In this document: positions 47,307-57,846 of the stretch, piece after piece
Layout of the letters: the number at the start of each line of letters is the position of its first letter
Numbering within the stretch: position 1 is the stretch's first letter
Assembly (NCBI GenBank): GCA_037045435.1
Contig: JBAOID010000018.1
Location: 413,466 to 477,465, forward strand
Direction of reading: 5' to 3'
Source of the DNA: CBDUEF01 sp018063485
GTDB lineage: Bacteria > Pseudomonadota > Alphaproteobacteria > Rhodobacterales > Rhodobacteraceae
DNA: 64,000 nt
Notes under the pieces: generated by a model
Told to the model about the DNA's origin: nothing
The model's input: the letters and a program-made list of their open reading frames with translations, nothing else
Databases searched by the model: none
Made by a program: the position numbers and the translations under genes

Positions 47307-48699
47307 TCAGCGTCCCGTCAACCAATTGCCAAAGGCCGCAAAGCGCGATGGCGCTATACCAAGCCGTGTTTCGCGGCGATCTGCGATATGCAAGAGTTTG
47401 TACATCAGATGGACTCCCAGCCAGCGCAGCGGTTCGCGCTCCCATCGGCGCACCCGCCGGTTGACCCAAGGCAACCGGGTCAGCGCGCTCTCGCGGCCGA
47501 GTGCCAGATCGGCCAATGTCCGCCCGGCAAGATTGGCGGTGGACACCCCCACCCCCACATAGCCCCCGGCCCAGCCAAGACCGGTTTCGCGGTCCAGCCC
47601 CACGGTCGCACACCAATCGCGCGGAACCGCTAAGGTGCCGCACCAGGCGTGATCAATCGGGTATTTTGCGGCCTCGGGGAAATGGCGGTGCAAGACCTCG
47701 GTCAGACGGCGGATGGTTTGAGGGTCGGGTTCGCCGTTTTTGTCCACGCTCGAGGCGTATTTATACGGCACCCCGCGCGCGCCGACAGTAATGCGCCCCT
47801 CACGCGTGCGCTGACAATAACAATAGGCGTTATTGGCGTCGCCGATCAATTCATGGCCCTCCCATCCGATCCGCGCCCAAACTTCGGGCGGCAAAGGCAC
47901 CGTGGCGATCTGTGCGGAATTGAGCGGCAACCATTCGCGCCGATGGCCCTTGATGGTGGCGCTAAAGCCTTCGGTGCAGCGCAGAATGACCGGTGCGCGC
48001 AGCCGGGCCTTGGGGGTGACAATCTCACCGCTGGCATAGCTCAGTGCCGCAGTATCCTCGCAGATCAGGCAGCCCAACCGCTCGACGGCCAGTGCCAACC
48101 CGCGCACCAGCTTGGCCGGTTGCACACGGGTCATGCCGGTGGTCAGGCTGGCGCCCAACACATTGGGAATGTTGACGCGTTGCGCCACTTCGGCAGCACT
48201 CAATGCACGGATTCGATGCCCCGCACCCCAATGGGCCTGATGGGCAATTTCCTCCTTGATCCGAACCAGTTGCGCTGGATTGGTGGCCACGGTCAGCTCT
48301 TCGGTCGCCAAAATATCGGCATCAATCCCCTCGGCGGCACAGATTCGGCTGATCTCGGCTACCGTGCCCTCCAACTCGGCCACCATGTCAAGCACCGCCT
48401 GGCGCGAGGTTTCACCGGCATAGGTTTCATGCTTCCAGGCGAAACTGCCCATGCACCACCCTCCATTGCGCCCCGAGGCACCGAAGCCGGCGAACTCCTT
48501 GTCGATCAGGAGCGACCTTCAGATCAGGCTGGGCTTTTTTCAGATAATAGGCCGTCCAAAGCCCGGTAAACCCCGCGCCGATGATGGCAATATCAGCGCA
48601 AGTATCTGCAACCAGCGCTGGCCTGCGGATTTCGGGCAGACCAATATCGGCATACCAGAACGAGACACCCCCGATATGATTTGGCGGCATGGCTTTCAT
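47307..48699 (-). pseudogene. FAD-dependent oxidoreductase (DAO family), one frameshift
   Basis: D-amino-acid-oxidase-type flavoprotein of about 463 residues, similar to gamma-glutamylputrescine oxidases. The N-terminus shows the dinucleotide site ADIAIIGAGFTGLWTAYYL. One extra base near 48510 separates DLKV from the continuation (FGASGRNGGWCMGSF), after which the frame is intact to LGIAPSRFAAFGNWLTGR. The C-terminal flavin-contact region is LGWAGGYVGVGVSTANLAG. Its ATG overlaps the LysR-gene stop (ATGA), so it is likely the target or partner of that regulator. Substrate unknown, probably an amine or amino acid. Confidence 0.83.
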
Positions 48700-49608
48700 C
48701 CCTTGATCTCCCCTTCAATCCAGTGGCGAAAGCTGGTCAGGGGCGCGCGCGGGGCGTTGTCTTTGGGCCAAACCAGATAATAGCTGCCCAGGGATTTCAC
48801 GGCGGGGCCAAAAGCAGGCACAAGACGGCGTTCGGCCAGTTCGCGCTCGATCAGAAACATCGGCAGCAGGGCAAGGCCCAGGCCATGCATCGCGGCTTGG
48901 GTCATGGTGGCGAATTGATCGAACAGCATGCCCGGCGGGTCGCTGATCGGGGTGGCCATAATGCGCCAGCCAGCGGCCCCAATCGCCGGGGCGCGATTTC
49001 AAGTTGCAAGAGCGGATACGAGAGAATCTCGACCGCATCCTTCAGCGGCGTCTTCGGCAGCACCGAGGGCGCGGCCACGGCCAGAATATCTTCCTGCATC
49101 AGCAACAGGTAATCCACGCCCGGCCAATCCTGCCGCCCATAGTGAATCGCCGCATCAAAGGCCGAATGGGCGAAATCGAACGGGGCGCAGACGTGTTGAC
49201 AGGTTGACGGTAACCTCGGGATGCTGATTGCGCAAACCGCGCCAACCTTGGCGCCAGCCAGTGCATGCCAAAGGCCGGCAAGATCGCCAGATTGAGACTG
49301 CCGCCCAAAGGATTGGCCCGCAGTTTCAATGAGGCCGAGGCCAGCGACAGCAGCGCACGCCGCGGACCTCGCGCAGTATAATCCTGCGCGGCTTGGGTCA
49401 GTCGCAACCGGTGCCGGTCGCGAATGATCAACTGCACCCCCAACTGCCCCTCCAACACCTGCAACTGCCGGCTGATCGCGCCTTGGGTCAGGTTCAGATC
49501 CTCTGCCGCCGCCGAGGCCGATCCCAACCTGTCCACCGCCTCCAGCGCCAAGAGCGACGGGATCGAGGGCAGATAGCGGCGCGAGGCAATCATATGAGTT
49601 TTCCTCAT
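48696..49608 (-). pseudogene. LysR-family regulator (GcvA/GcdR-like), several frameshifts
   Basis: DNA-binding domain intact: RRYLPSIPSLLALEAVDRLG.. SAAAEDLNLTQGAISRQLQV, the LysR helix-turn-helix. The effector domain is spread over three frames: LAILPAFGMHWLAPRLARF, then FDFAHSAFDAAIHYGRQDWP.. YPLLQLEIAP, then DPPGMLFDQFATMTQAAMHG.. SYYLVWPKDN. Single extra bases near 49235, 49185, 48995 and 48960 explain this. Restored length about 300 residues is standard. It is divergent from gcdH across 80 bp, as glutarate regulators often are, and upstream of the oxidoreductase. Confidence 0.82.
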
Positions 49609-49688
49609 GGCGGGGCGAGTGCGTTTCGATAGTCTGGCGCGACGTTCTGTGCAATACAAGGGAAACTCCCGCAGATCATAGGTGCAAG

Positions 49689-50914
49689 ATGACCGACAAG
49701 CCCAAGCTGAAAGCCAAAGACGCCCCCGACCTGGGCCGTTTTGATTGGCAAGACCCCTTCCGCATGGATGACCAACTCACCGAGGAAGAGCGGATGCTGC
49801 GCGACGGTGCCCGCGCCTATGCACAGGAAAAGCTGCAACCACGCGTCATCGCCGCCTATCGTGAGGAATCCACCGACCCGGCGATTTTCCGCGAAATGGG
49901 CGAGATGGGCCTGCTGGGCGTGACGGTGCCCGAGCAATACGGCGGCTTGGGCGCATCCTATGTGGCCTATGGCTTGATCGCGCGTGAGGTCGAGCGGGTG
50001 GATATCGGGCTACCGCTCGATGATGTCGGTGCAAAGTCGTCTTTGGTGATGTATCCGATCTACGCCTATGGCACCGAGGCGTCAGCGGATGAAATACCTG
50101 CCGAAATTGTCCTCAGGCGAATGGATCGGCTGTTTTGGCCTGACCGAACCTGACGCGGGTTCCGACCCCGCAGGCATGAAAACCGTGGCCAAGAAAACCG
50201 CCAATGGCTACGTTCTGAACGGCGCGAAAATGTGGATCTCCAACGCCCCGATCGCCGATGTGTTCGTGGTCTGGGCGAAATCAGAAGCTCATGGCGGCAA
50301 GATCAAGGGCTTTGTTCTGGACAAGGGCACCAAGGGCCTGTCTGCCCCCAAGATTGGCGGAAAACTCAGCCTGCGCGCCTCGATCACCGGCGAGATCGTG
50401 TTGAAGGATGTCGAGGTTGGCGAGGACGCCTTGCTGCCAAATGTCGAAGGTTTGAAAGGCCCGTTCGGCTGTCTGAACCGCGCGCGCTATGGCATTGCAT
50501 GGGGCGTCATGGGGGCGGCAGAATTCTGCATGGGCGGCCGCACGCCAATACGGACTGGATCGCAAACAATTCGGCAAACCCTTGGCGCAGACCCAGCTTT
50601 ACCAGTTGAAGCTCGCCAATATGCTGACCGAAATTTCGCTTGGCCTTCAGGCGTCGTTACGGGTCGGGCGACTGATGGATGAGGCCAACGCCGCCCCCGA
50701 GATGATCTCGATCATCAAGCGCAACAACTGCGGCAAAGCCTTGGACGCCGCCCGTTGGGCCCGCGACATGCACGGCGGCAACGGCATTCAGGAAGATTAC
50801 CAGATCATGCGTCATATGGTGAACCTTGAAACCGTCAACACCTATGAAGGCACGCATGACGTGCACGCCCTGATCTTGGGTCGTGCGGTGACCGGATTGC
50901 AGGCATTTTTCTGA
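49689..50914 (+). pseudogene. gcdH: Glutaryl-CoA dehydrogenase, several frameshifts
   Basis: Acyl-CoA dehydrogenase of lysine/tryptophan/glutarate breakdown, converting glutaryl-CoA to crotonyl-CoA. Long stretches match GcdH: FDWQDPFRMDDQLTEEERML, GVTVPEQYGGLGASYVAYGL, CFGLTEPDAGSDPAGMKT, WISNAPIADVFVVWAK, NVEGLKGPFGCLNRARYGIA, YGLDRKQFGKPLAQTQLYQL and TYEGTHDVHALILGRAVTG with the catalytic Glu. Frame breaks are near 50005-50030, 50080 and 50540. Restored length about 407 residues. Whether it is active in the organism depends on these breaks being errors. Confidence 0.87.
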
Positions 50915-50952
50915 AATCAAAGGTTTCGCGGCGACACGTCTTGCCGCGAAAC

Positions 50953-52431
50953 CTATACCGAAAGCGTGGCCCGAACCGCCCTGCCCCAGCGGCCATAGGC
51001 GGCGGCCCGGTCCGCCTCGGCCATCTGCGGCACAAAGCGCCGCTCAAGCTCCCAGCTTTGCGCAAATTCCTTTGGCTCGGGGCAGATGCCGCTTTGCAAC
51101 CCCGCCAGATAGGCCGCCCCCAAAGCCGTTGTTTCCGTCACCTTCGGCCGGTCCACCTCGGCCCCCAGAATATCGGCCAAGAACTGCATCGCCGGATCGC
51201 TGGCCACCATGCCGCCATCGACGCGCAAGCGGTTGCTGCCAGCCATCCCCCAATCGGCGCGCATCGCTTCCAGCAGATCACGGGTCTGAAAGCCCACCGA
51301 ACGCAAAGCCGCGCGGGCAAATTCCGCCGGGCCGGAATTGCGCGTCAGCCCGTAAACCGCGCCGCGACAATCGGGCTGCCAATAAGGCGCGCCCATGCCG
51401 GTAAAGGCGGGCACCAGCACCAAATCCTGCGACGGATCGGCCTTTGCCGCCAAGGGCGCGGTTTCGGCCGCGGTCTTGATGATCCCCAACCCGTCACGCA
51501 GCCATTGCACCACGGCCCCGGCAATAAAGATCGAGCCTTCCAACGCATAGGTGGTCTCGCCCCCGATGCGGTAAGCAATCGTCGTCAGCAGCCGGCTTTT
51601 TGATGGCACCATTTGGCCCCCGGTGTTCAGCAACGCAAAACAGCCGGTGCCATAGGTCGATTTCATCATCCCCGGCTCGAAACAGGCCTGCCCCACCGTG
51701 GCTGCCTGTTGATCGCCCGCAACGCCCCTAATTGGAATGGCACGACCGAAATGAACGGGGTCGGTCATCCCGAAATCCGCGGCACAATCGCGCACCTCGG
51801 GCAGGATGCTCATGGGAATATCCAGCAGCGCGCAGATATCGGCATCCCAAGTATTGCTGGCGATATTGTAAAGCAGCGTCCGCGCCGCATTGGTGGCATC
51901 GGTGGCATGCACCTTGCCGCCCGTCAGTTTCCAGATCAGGAAACTGTCAACCGTGCCAAAGGCCAGCTTTCCCGCATCAGCCAGCGCCCGCGCGCCGGGC
52001 GTGTGATCGAGCAGATAGTTCACCTTGGTACCGGAGAAATACGGATCCAACAACAAGCCGGTGCGCGCCGTGATCATCGGCTCATGCCCGGCGGCGCGCA
52101 AATCGGCACAAATCCGGGCGGTGCGGCGGTCTTGCCACACAATCGCCCGCGCTATCGGCTCACCCGTATCGCGATGCCAAAGCAGCGTGGTTTCGCGTTG
52201 ATTGGTGATGCCGATGGCCGCGATACGCGCCGCATCCGTGCGCGAAATCACCGCGCGCGCCGTGGCCAAAGTGCTGGCCCACAGATCCGCCGGATCATGT
52301 TCCACCCAACCGGAGGCCGGAAAATGCTGCGCGAACTCTTCTTGCGCCGAGGTGATCGGGGTCAACGCCGCATCAAATAAAATGGCACGGCTGGAAGTTG
52401 TGCCTTGGTCAATGGCAAGGATTTGGGTCAT
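50953..52431 (-). CDS. glpK: Glycerol kinase
   Basis: 492 residues; phosphorylates glycerol to glycerol-3-phosphate. FGGY-kinase landmarks: MTQILAIDQGTTSSRAILFD, GITNQRETTLLWHRDTGEPI, WQDRRTARICADL, GVAGDQQAATVGQACFEPG and the C-terminal RVDGGMVASDPAMQFLADIL. Start at the Met 72 bp inside a longer open frame, matching the family. Follows glpD by 34 bp. Confidence 0.96.
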   Translation of the reverse strand: MTQILAIDQGTTSSRAILFDAALTPITSAQEEFAQHFPASGWVEHDPADLWASTLATARAVISRTDAARIAAIGITNQRETTLLWHRDTGEPIARAIVWQDRRTARICADLRAAGHEPMITARTGLLLDPYFSGTKVNYLLDHTPGARALADAGKLAFGTVDSFLIWKLTGGKVHATDATNAARTLLYNIASNTWDADICALLDIPMSILPEVRDCAADFGMTDPVHFGRAIPIRGVAGDQQAATVGQACFEPGMMKSTYGTGCFALLNTGGQMVPSKSRLLTTIAYRIGGETTYALEGSIFIAGAVVQWLRDGLGIIKTAAETAPLAAKADPSQDLVLVPAFTGMGAPYWQPDCRGAVYGLTRNSGPAEFARAALRSVGFQTRDLLEAMRADWGMAGSNRLRVDGGMVASDPAMQFLADILGAEVDRPKVTETTALGAAYLAGLQSGICPEPKEFAQSWELERRFVPQMAEADRAAAYGRWGRAVRATLSV

Positions 52432-52465
52432 GTGCGGCCTTTCACAGCCAATGAAGCAAAACGGT

Positions 52466-53998
52466 TCATGCCTTATCCTGCATCCATTCCGCCAAGGCTT
52501 CAATCTCGCCCGGCGTCATTCGCAAGCCCAGTTTTGAGCGCCGCCACACCACATCTTCGGCGGTCTTGGCGTATTCCCGGGCGATCAACCAGCCCAGTTC
52601 TGCCTCGGTCAGCGTCGCCCCAAAGGACCGGCCCAAAGCCTCGACCGTGGTGGCACCGCCAAGGATCTCGACAGCCTCGGTCCCATAAGCGCGGATCAAT
52701 CGGGTGGCCCAGAAATCGGTCAGAAAAGAATGTTTTTTCCGTAACTCCGCAGCCAGCGCTGCTACGCCATCATGCGGAAAATTCCCCCCTGCGAGCGGAA
52801 CTCGCGCCGTCCAATCGGGCTTCATGCCTTCGAAGAACGGCCCGAGCTTGGCCATCGCCCCCTCAGCCAGCTTGCGATAGGTGGTAATCTTGCCGCCAAA
52901 GATATTCAACAGCGGCGCGCCTTTATCATCCAGCGACAGCACATAGTCGCGCGTTGCCGCCGAGGCCGATGTCGCGCCGTCATCATAAAGCGGGCGAATA
53001 CCGGAATACGTCCAGACCACCTGATCCGGCGTCACCGGCTTTTCGAAATACTGGCTGGCAAAAGCGCACAGATAATCACGCTCGGCCTCGGTGCAGCACG
53101 GTTTTTGCGACAGATCGGCATGGTCGACATCGGTGGTGCCGATCAGGGTGAAATCCTGCTCATAGGGGATCGCGAAAATGATCCGCCCATCGTGGCCCTG
53201 AAAGAAATAACAGCGATCGTGGTCGTAGAGTTTGCGCGTCACGATATGCGAGCCGCGCACCAGCCGGATATTCTGGTGGCTGGGGGTATGGGTCACCTCA
53301 TGGATGATCTGCGCCACCCATGGCCCGCCGGCATTTACCAAGGCGCGGGCGCGGTGGGTCTGCTGTCCTGATGCGGTCTGCGTGGTGATCGCCCACAGAT
53401 CGCCCTCACGTCGGGCTGAAATTGCGCGGGTGCGGGTCATGATCCTTGCGCCACGCTCCTGGGCATCGCGGGCGTTCAACACGGTCAACCGCGCATCATC
53501 CACCCAGGCATCGGAATATTCAAACGCGCGTTTATATTCGGGTTTGAGCGCTTTTCCTGCCACATCCCTGGTCAGATCAAGGCTGCTGGTGGCTGGCAAT
53601 ATCTTGCGCCCGCCCAGATGATCATAAAGGAACAACCCCAGACGGATCAGCCAAGCCGGGCGCTTGCCACGCAAAAACGGCAACAGGCGCGAAGTCGGGG
53701 TGGTGGTATCAAACCGCATACCGGGATGCAGAGGTAACACGAACCGCATCGGCCAGGAAATATGCGGCATCGCCACCAGCAAAGTCTCCCGCTCGATCAA
53801 GGCTTTACGCACAAGACCGAATTCAAAATACTCCAGATAGCGCAGGCCGCCGTGAAACAGCTTGGTCGAGGCCGAAGATGTGGCCGAGGCCAGATCGTTT
53901 TGCTCGGCCAGCACCACACTCAGGCCCCGCCCCGCCGCATCGCGGGCAATGCCGCAGCCATTGATCCCGCCGCCAATGATGAAAATATCACAAATCAT
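52466..53998 (-). CDS. glpD: Glycerol-3-phosphate dehydrogenase (FAD)
   Basis: 510 residues; membrane-associated flavoprotein oxidising glycerol-3-phosphate to DHAP and feeding electrons to quinone. FAD site DIFIIGGGINGCGIARDAAG, then SATSSASTKLFHGGLRYLEY, the GlpD signature, and WTYSGIRPLYDD. The ATG at 53998 sits behind GGGGGA; the frame continues upstream through unrelated sequence. Divergent from glpR, whose operator-like repeats lie between them. First gene of the glpDK operon. Confidence 0.96.
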   Translation of the reverse strand: MICDIFIIGGGINGCGIARDAAGRGLSVVLAEQNDLASATSSASTKLFHGGLRYLEYFEFGLVRKALIERETLLVAMPHISWPMRFVLPLHPGMRFDTTTPTSRLLPFLRGKRPAWLIRLGLFLYDHLGGRKILPATSSLDLTRDVAGKALKPEYKRAFEYSDAWVDDARLTVLNARDAQERGARIMTRTRAISARREGDLWAITTQTASGQQTHRARALVNAGGPWVAQIIHEVTHTPSHQNIRLVRGSHIVTRKLYDHDRCYFFQGHDGRIIFAIPYEQDFTLIGTTDVDHADLSQKPCCTEAERDYLCAFASQYFEKPVTPDQVVWTYSGIRPLYDDGATSASAATRDYVLSLDDKGAPLLNIFGGKITTYRKLAEGAMAKLGPFFEGMKPDWTARVPLAGGNFPHDGVAALAAELRKKHSFLTDFWATRLIRAYGTEAVEILGGATTVEALGRSFGATLTEAELGWLIAREYAKTAEDVVWRRSKLGLRMTPGEIEALAEWMQDKA

Positions 53999-54019
53999 GC
54001 CATCCCCCTGTATTTCTTT

Positions 54020-54081
54020 TGACAGAGACGCAGTTCCAGTCAAGCTGGCGCGCGAATACTCACCAAACGAAGAATAACGAA
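54020..54081. promoter_or_regulatory. glpD-glpR intergenic control region with AACGAA direct repeats
   Basis: AACGAA occurs at 54066-54071 and 54076-54081, exactly ten bases apart, just before the glpR ATG. DeoR/GlpR-type repressors of alphaproteobacteria bind TTTCGTT-like direct repeats, the complement of this. A TTGAC..GTCAA inverted pair (54019-54043) offers a -35-like element on each strand. Confidence 0.45.
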
Positions 54082-54082
54082 C

Positions 54083-54838
54083 ATGACTTTCAGGCAAAGC
54101 GAAATCGTGGCCATCGCGCGGGCTTCGGGCCGGGTGGCTGTCGAAGATCTGGCGCAGCGCTTTGGCATAACGGTTCAGACCGTGCGCCGCGATCTGGCCG
54201 AAATTTGCGCCGCCGGACATCTGGACCGGGTGCATGGCGGAGCGGTGGCACGCGGCGGTGTGGCCAATATCGAATATGCCGCGCGCGCGCGCCTGAACGC
54301 AGCCGCCAAGGCCGCGATCGGTCGCGCCTGTGCCGCACATATCCCCGACAATGCCAGCGTGATCCTCAACCTTGGCACCACGACCGAGGCCGTTGCACGT
54401 GAGTTGCTGCGCCACCGCAATCTGACGGTAATCACCAATAACATGAATGTCGCCAATATCCTGGCCTATAATCCGGGCTGCGAGGTGATCGTGACGGGAG
54501 GCGCGCTGCGGCGGGAAGATGGCGGGTTGGTCGGCGAATTGACGGTACAGCAGTTTCAGCACTTCAAGGCTGATTTTGCGGTGATAGGGGTTTCTGCGAT
54601 TGATGGGGACGGTGATTTGCTGGATTTCGATCTGGCCGAAGTGCGGGTGTCCAAGGCGATCGTGCAACAGGCGAGACAGACGTTTCTGGTGGCTGACCAC
54701 TCGAAATTCTCAAGGGTGGCCCCGGTGCGGCTGGCCAACCTTGCCAATCTGGATGCGCTTTTCACCGATGCCCCGCTGCCGCCTGGCCTTGCCACCCTTT
54801 GCGAAAACGGCGGCTGCAAGCTGCATCTGTCGTCCTAA
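54083..54838 (+). CDS. glpR: DeoR-family glycerol regulon repressor
   Basis: 251 residues. N-terminal DeoR helix-turn-helix (RVAVEDLAQRFGITVQTVRR), then the sugar-phosphate-sensing domain: RVHGGAVARGGVANIEYAAR, LNLGTTTEAVARELL, VIVTGGALRREDGGLVG and FLVADHSKFSRVAPVRLANL. Divergent from glpD-glpK; expected to repress both until glycerol-3-phosphate accumulates. Its 3' end overlaps the converging ABC permease by 4 bp. Confidence 0.95.
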   Translation: MTFRQSEIVAIARASGRVAVEDLAQRFGITVQTVRRDLAEICAAGHLDRVHGGAVARGGVANIEYAARARLNAAAKAAIGRACAAHIPDNASVILNLGTTTEAVARELLRHRNLTVITNNMNVANILAYNPGCEVIVTGGALRREDGGLVGELTVQQFQHFKADFAVIGVSAIDGDGDLLDFDLAEVRVSKAIVQQARQTFLVADHSKFSRVAPVRLANLANLDALFTDAPLPPGLATLCENGGCKLHLSS

Positions 54839-55959
54839 TCCAACGTCTGCCGGTAGCGCTTCAACGCCAGCGCCACGATCACCGCCGAAATCAGGAAAAT
54901 TGCCAGCATATCCGGGGCAATCTCGGCCATTCCCGCCCCTTTCAGCATCACTTTTCGGGTCAGTCGCAGGAAATGCGTGGCGGGAATCGCCGAGCCGATC
55001 ATCTGCGCCCAAGCCGGCATTCCGGCAAAAGGAAACATGAAGCCCGACAGCAGGATCGTTGGCAGCAAGGTGAAAAACGAGATTTGCATCGCCTGCATTT
55101 GCGAGCGCGCAATGGTGGAAATCAAGAACCCCAGCGCAAGATTAACGATGATATAGAGGTTGAATCCCACAAAAAATGCCAGCGGGTTGCCAACGAATGG
55201 CACATCGAACAAGAACCGCGCGGCCAACAAGAATACCAAGGTCTGGACGTAACCCACGATGATATAAGGCATGATCTTGCCCAGCATCACCTCGGCGGGG
55301 CGGACAGGTGTGGCAATCAGCGTCTCCATCGTGCCTTTTTCGGCCTCGCGCACGATGGCAACGGCGGTGATCATCACCATGGTCATCGACAGAATGATCG
55401 CCAACAGCCCCGGCACGATGTTGATCGAAGTCTTGCCTTCGGGGTTATATTGTCGATGCACCACCACCGAAAACGGCGCGGGTTTGGCGGCAGTAGTGGC
55501 CAGAGGCCCGGTCAGCACCTGTTGCGTTGCCAGGGTCACGATCCCTGTAATCGCCCCCACCGCCCCCGCTGCCGCCGACGGGTCCGAGGCATCGGCGGAC
55601 AGCAGAATCTGCGGCGCAAGGCCGCGCAAGACATCGCGCTCAAAATCCGGCGGGATCACGATGATGAAATTCGCCCGCCCCTCGCGCAGCGCCAGATCGC
55701 CCTCGGCAGGGCTGGTGACCTGGCCCACAAAATCGAAATACTCCGACTGCTTCATCCCCATCAGTACCGCGCGCGACAGCGGGCTTTCATCGGCGATTTC
55801 CACCAGGGTGGGCAGGTGTTTCGGGTCCATGTTGATGGCATAGCCAAACAGCAAAAGCTGCATCACCGGGATGCCGATCATCATCGCAAAAGTCACCCTG
55901 TCGCGGCGCATCTGCACGAATTCCTTGATCAGCACCGCCAGAAAGCGTGAGAAATTCAT
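54835..55959 (-). CDS. ABC-2 type transporter permease (YhhJ/YbhR-like)
   Basis: 374 residues: one N-terminal helix (MQLLLFGYAINMDP region), a large periplasmic loop, then five hydrophobic helices including GLLAIILSMTMVMITAVAIV, IMPYIIVGYVQTLVFLLAAR and MQISFFTLLPTILLSGFMFP. The motif RDRVTFAMMIGIPVMQLLLF is typical. It forms an exporter with the ATPase (4-bp overlap) and the HlyD-type protein upstream. Confidence 0.9.
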   Translation of the reverse strand: MNFSRFLAVLIKEFVQMRRDRVTFAMMIGIPVMQLLLFGYAINMDPKHLPTLVEIADESPLSRAVLMGMKQSEYFDFVGQVTSPAEGDLALREGRANFIIVIPPDFERDVLRGLAPQILLSADASDPSAAAGAVGAITGIVTLATQQVLTGPLATTAAKPAPFSVVVHRQYNPEGKTSINIVPGLLAIILSMTMVMITAVAIVREAEKGTMETLIATPVRPAEVMLGKIMPYIIVGYVQTLVFLLAARFLFDVPFVGNPLAFFVGFNLYIIVNLALGFLISTIARSQMQAMQISFFTLLPTILLSGFMFPFAGMPAWAQMIGSAIPATHFLRLTRKVMLKGAGMAEIAPDMLAIFLISAVIVALALKRYRQTLD

Positions 55960-56898
55960 GCCTTCGCCCCGCCACTGAAATTGTCGGTTGATTGCGTCAT
56001 CAAGTAGATGAACGCCTCTTCCAGCCCGCCCTTTTGCTGGGTCCAGTGATGCGTGGCCTTGGCAATCTGGGCTTTTACCACCCCGCCCAAGGCATCGGCG
56101 TCTACGCCCGAGACATGCAGCACCGCACCAAAGCGGGCGACCTGTTCCACGCCGGGGGTGGCGCGCAATTCCGCCTCAAGCGCAGTGATCCCCGGCCCTT
56201 CAACCCGCCATGTGGTCAGGCCGATCATATCGGGAATATCCGGCGCGGGGCCGGAAATCAGTTTTTTGCCATAGGCAATATAGGCGATGAAGTCACATTG
56301 CACCGCCTCGTCCATGTAATGGGTCGAAACCAGCACCGTGATCCCCATCGCCGAAAGTTTGCGGATCTCATCCCAGAAATCGCGTCGCGCCTTGGGATCA
56401 ACGCCTGCGGTCGGCTCATCGAGCAACAACAGGCGCGGCTGATGCAAAAGACAGGCGGCGAGCGACAGCCGTTGCTTCCAGCCACCTGACAGGGTGCCCG
56501 CCAGTTGATGCGCGCGATCACTGAGGCCCAGATTTTCCAGCGCCTCTGACACCTTGGCGCGACGGTCGGCCATGCCGAACATCCGCGCCATGAAATCGAG
56601 GTTTTCGCGGATGGTCAGATCTTCGTAGAGCGAAAATCGTTGCGTCATATAGCCGACGTTTTGCTTGATGCTTTGCGCCTCGGTCAAGATATCATAGCCC
56701 AGAACAAGTGCCGCCGCCGCTGTCGGGCAGCAAAAGACCGCACATGATGCGGATTGTTGTGGTCTTGCCGCTGCCATTGGGACCAAGAAAGCCGTAAATC
56801 GCGCCCTTGGGAACATCGAGATCAAAATTATCCACGACTTTGCGGCCATTGAAACTTTTGGTCAGACCACGGACAGAAATCGCAGACGCGTCAGTCAT
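55956..56898 (-). pseudogene. ABC transporter ATPase of the efflux operon, one frameshift
   Basis: About 313 residues. Walker A GFLGPNGSGKTTTIRIM is in the first frame, which ends GGGTCSGL; one extra T near 56703 separates it from VLGYDILTEAQSIKQNVGYM and the rest: GTLSGGWKQRLSLAACLLHQ signature, RLLLLDEPTAGVDP Walker B, VLVSTHYMDEA switch. YhiH/YbhF-like half. Overlaps the HlyD gene and the permease by 4 bp each. Confidence 0.9.
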
Positions 56899-57846
56899 TT
56901 CTGCGGGACCAGGGTGACAGGCTGGCCAGGAAGAAAACCGGTGGATGCCAGCAATCGCGCTTCGGCGCGAAACACCAGCCGCCCGCGTTCGTCGCGGCTG
57001 TAAAGGATTGGCGGGGTATATTGCGGCTCATCAGCAAGACGCGTGATTTCGGCACCAAGTCCTGCAGCACAGCCGTCACAACTCACGCTGAGACGCTTGC
57101 CAACTGCCAGCGTGGCGCGCTGTGCTTCGGGCACAAAGAAAATCGCCTTGAGGTTATCGGGGCGAAACAGCGACAGGACTGGCGCACCGGCAGCGGCCAC
57201 TTCGCCGGGATCGAAAAACCGCTTTTCGATCTTGCCGGCATCAGGTGCGCGCACCAAACGGCTATCCAGGTTGAATTGCGCAGCCGCCAATTCGGCACGC
57301 GCCATATCCAGCGAGGCTTCGGCGGCGATGCGTTGCGCATCGCGGGCAGGCAGTTCGGAAACCTGCAACTGCGCGCGCAACTGGTCCACCTGGGCATCGG
57401 CGCTGGCAAGCGCGGCCCGGTCGGCATCGACCTGGGCCGAAGGCACCAGCCCGCGCGCCAGCAGATTGCTTGAGCGTTCCAGCACCGTTGCAGCCAGATG
57501 TTGGCGCGCCTCGGCAGAGTGCAGGCTGGCGCGGATCACCTCCACCTCGGCTGTGCGCCCCCCGGTGCTGAGGTTCGGCCAGATTGGCCTTGGCCACGGC
57601 AACTCCTGCGGTAGCGGCCCGCAAGGCGGCGGTTTGTGCGGTGGTTTCCATCGACACCAAAAGCTGGCCCTTTTGCACCAGATCGCCCTCATCCACCGCA
57701 ATCGCCTCAATCCGGCCGGCGCTGGAGGGGGCAACATAGATGTAGTCGGCCTCGACATAGCCGTTGAAACTGGGGGCAGGTGCTGGGCCAAGCGACGGGA
57801 TCAGCAATGCAAAAAGGCCAATAATCCAAGCCCACAGATCAGTCAT
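56895..57846 (-). pseudogene. HlyD-family membrane fusion protein, one frameshift
   Basis: About 316 residues from MTDLWAWIIGLFALLIPSLG, an N-terminal membrane anchor, then the biotinyl-lipoyl half-motif GYVEADYIYVAPSSAGRIEA. The frame breaks in AKANLAE near 57568; without one G it continues as NLSTGGRTAEVEV into the coiled coil (LASADAQVDQLRAQLQV) and the second lipoyl half (RLVRAPDAGKIEKRFFDPGE). Bridges the inner-membrane ABC pump to the periplasm. First structural gene after the TetR regulator, overlapping it by 8 bp. Confidence 0.9.
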
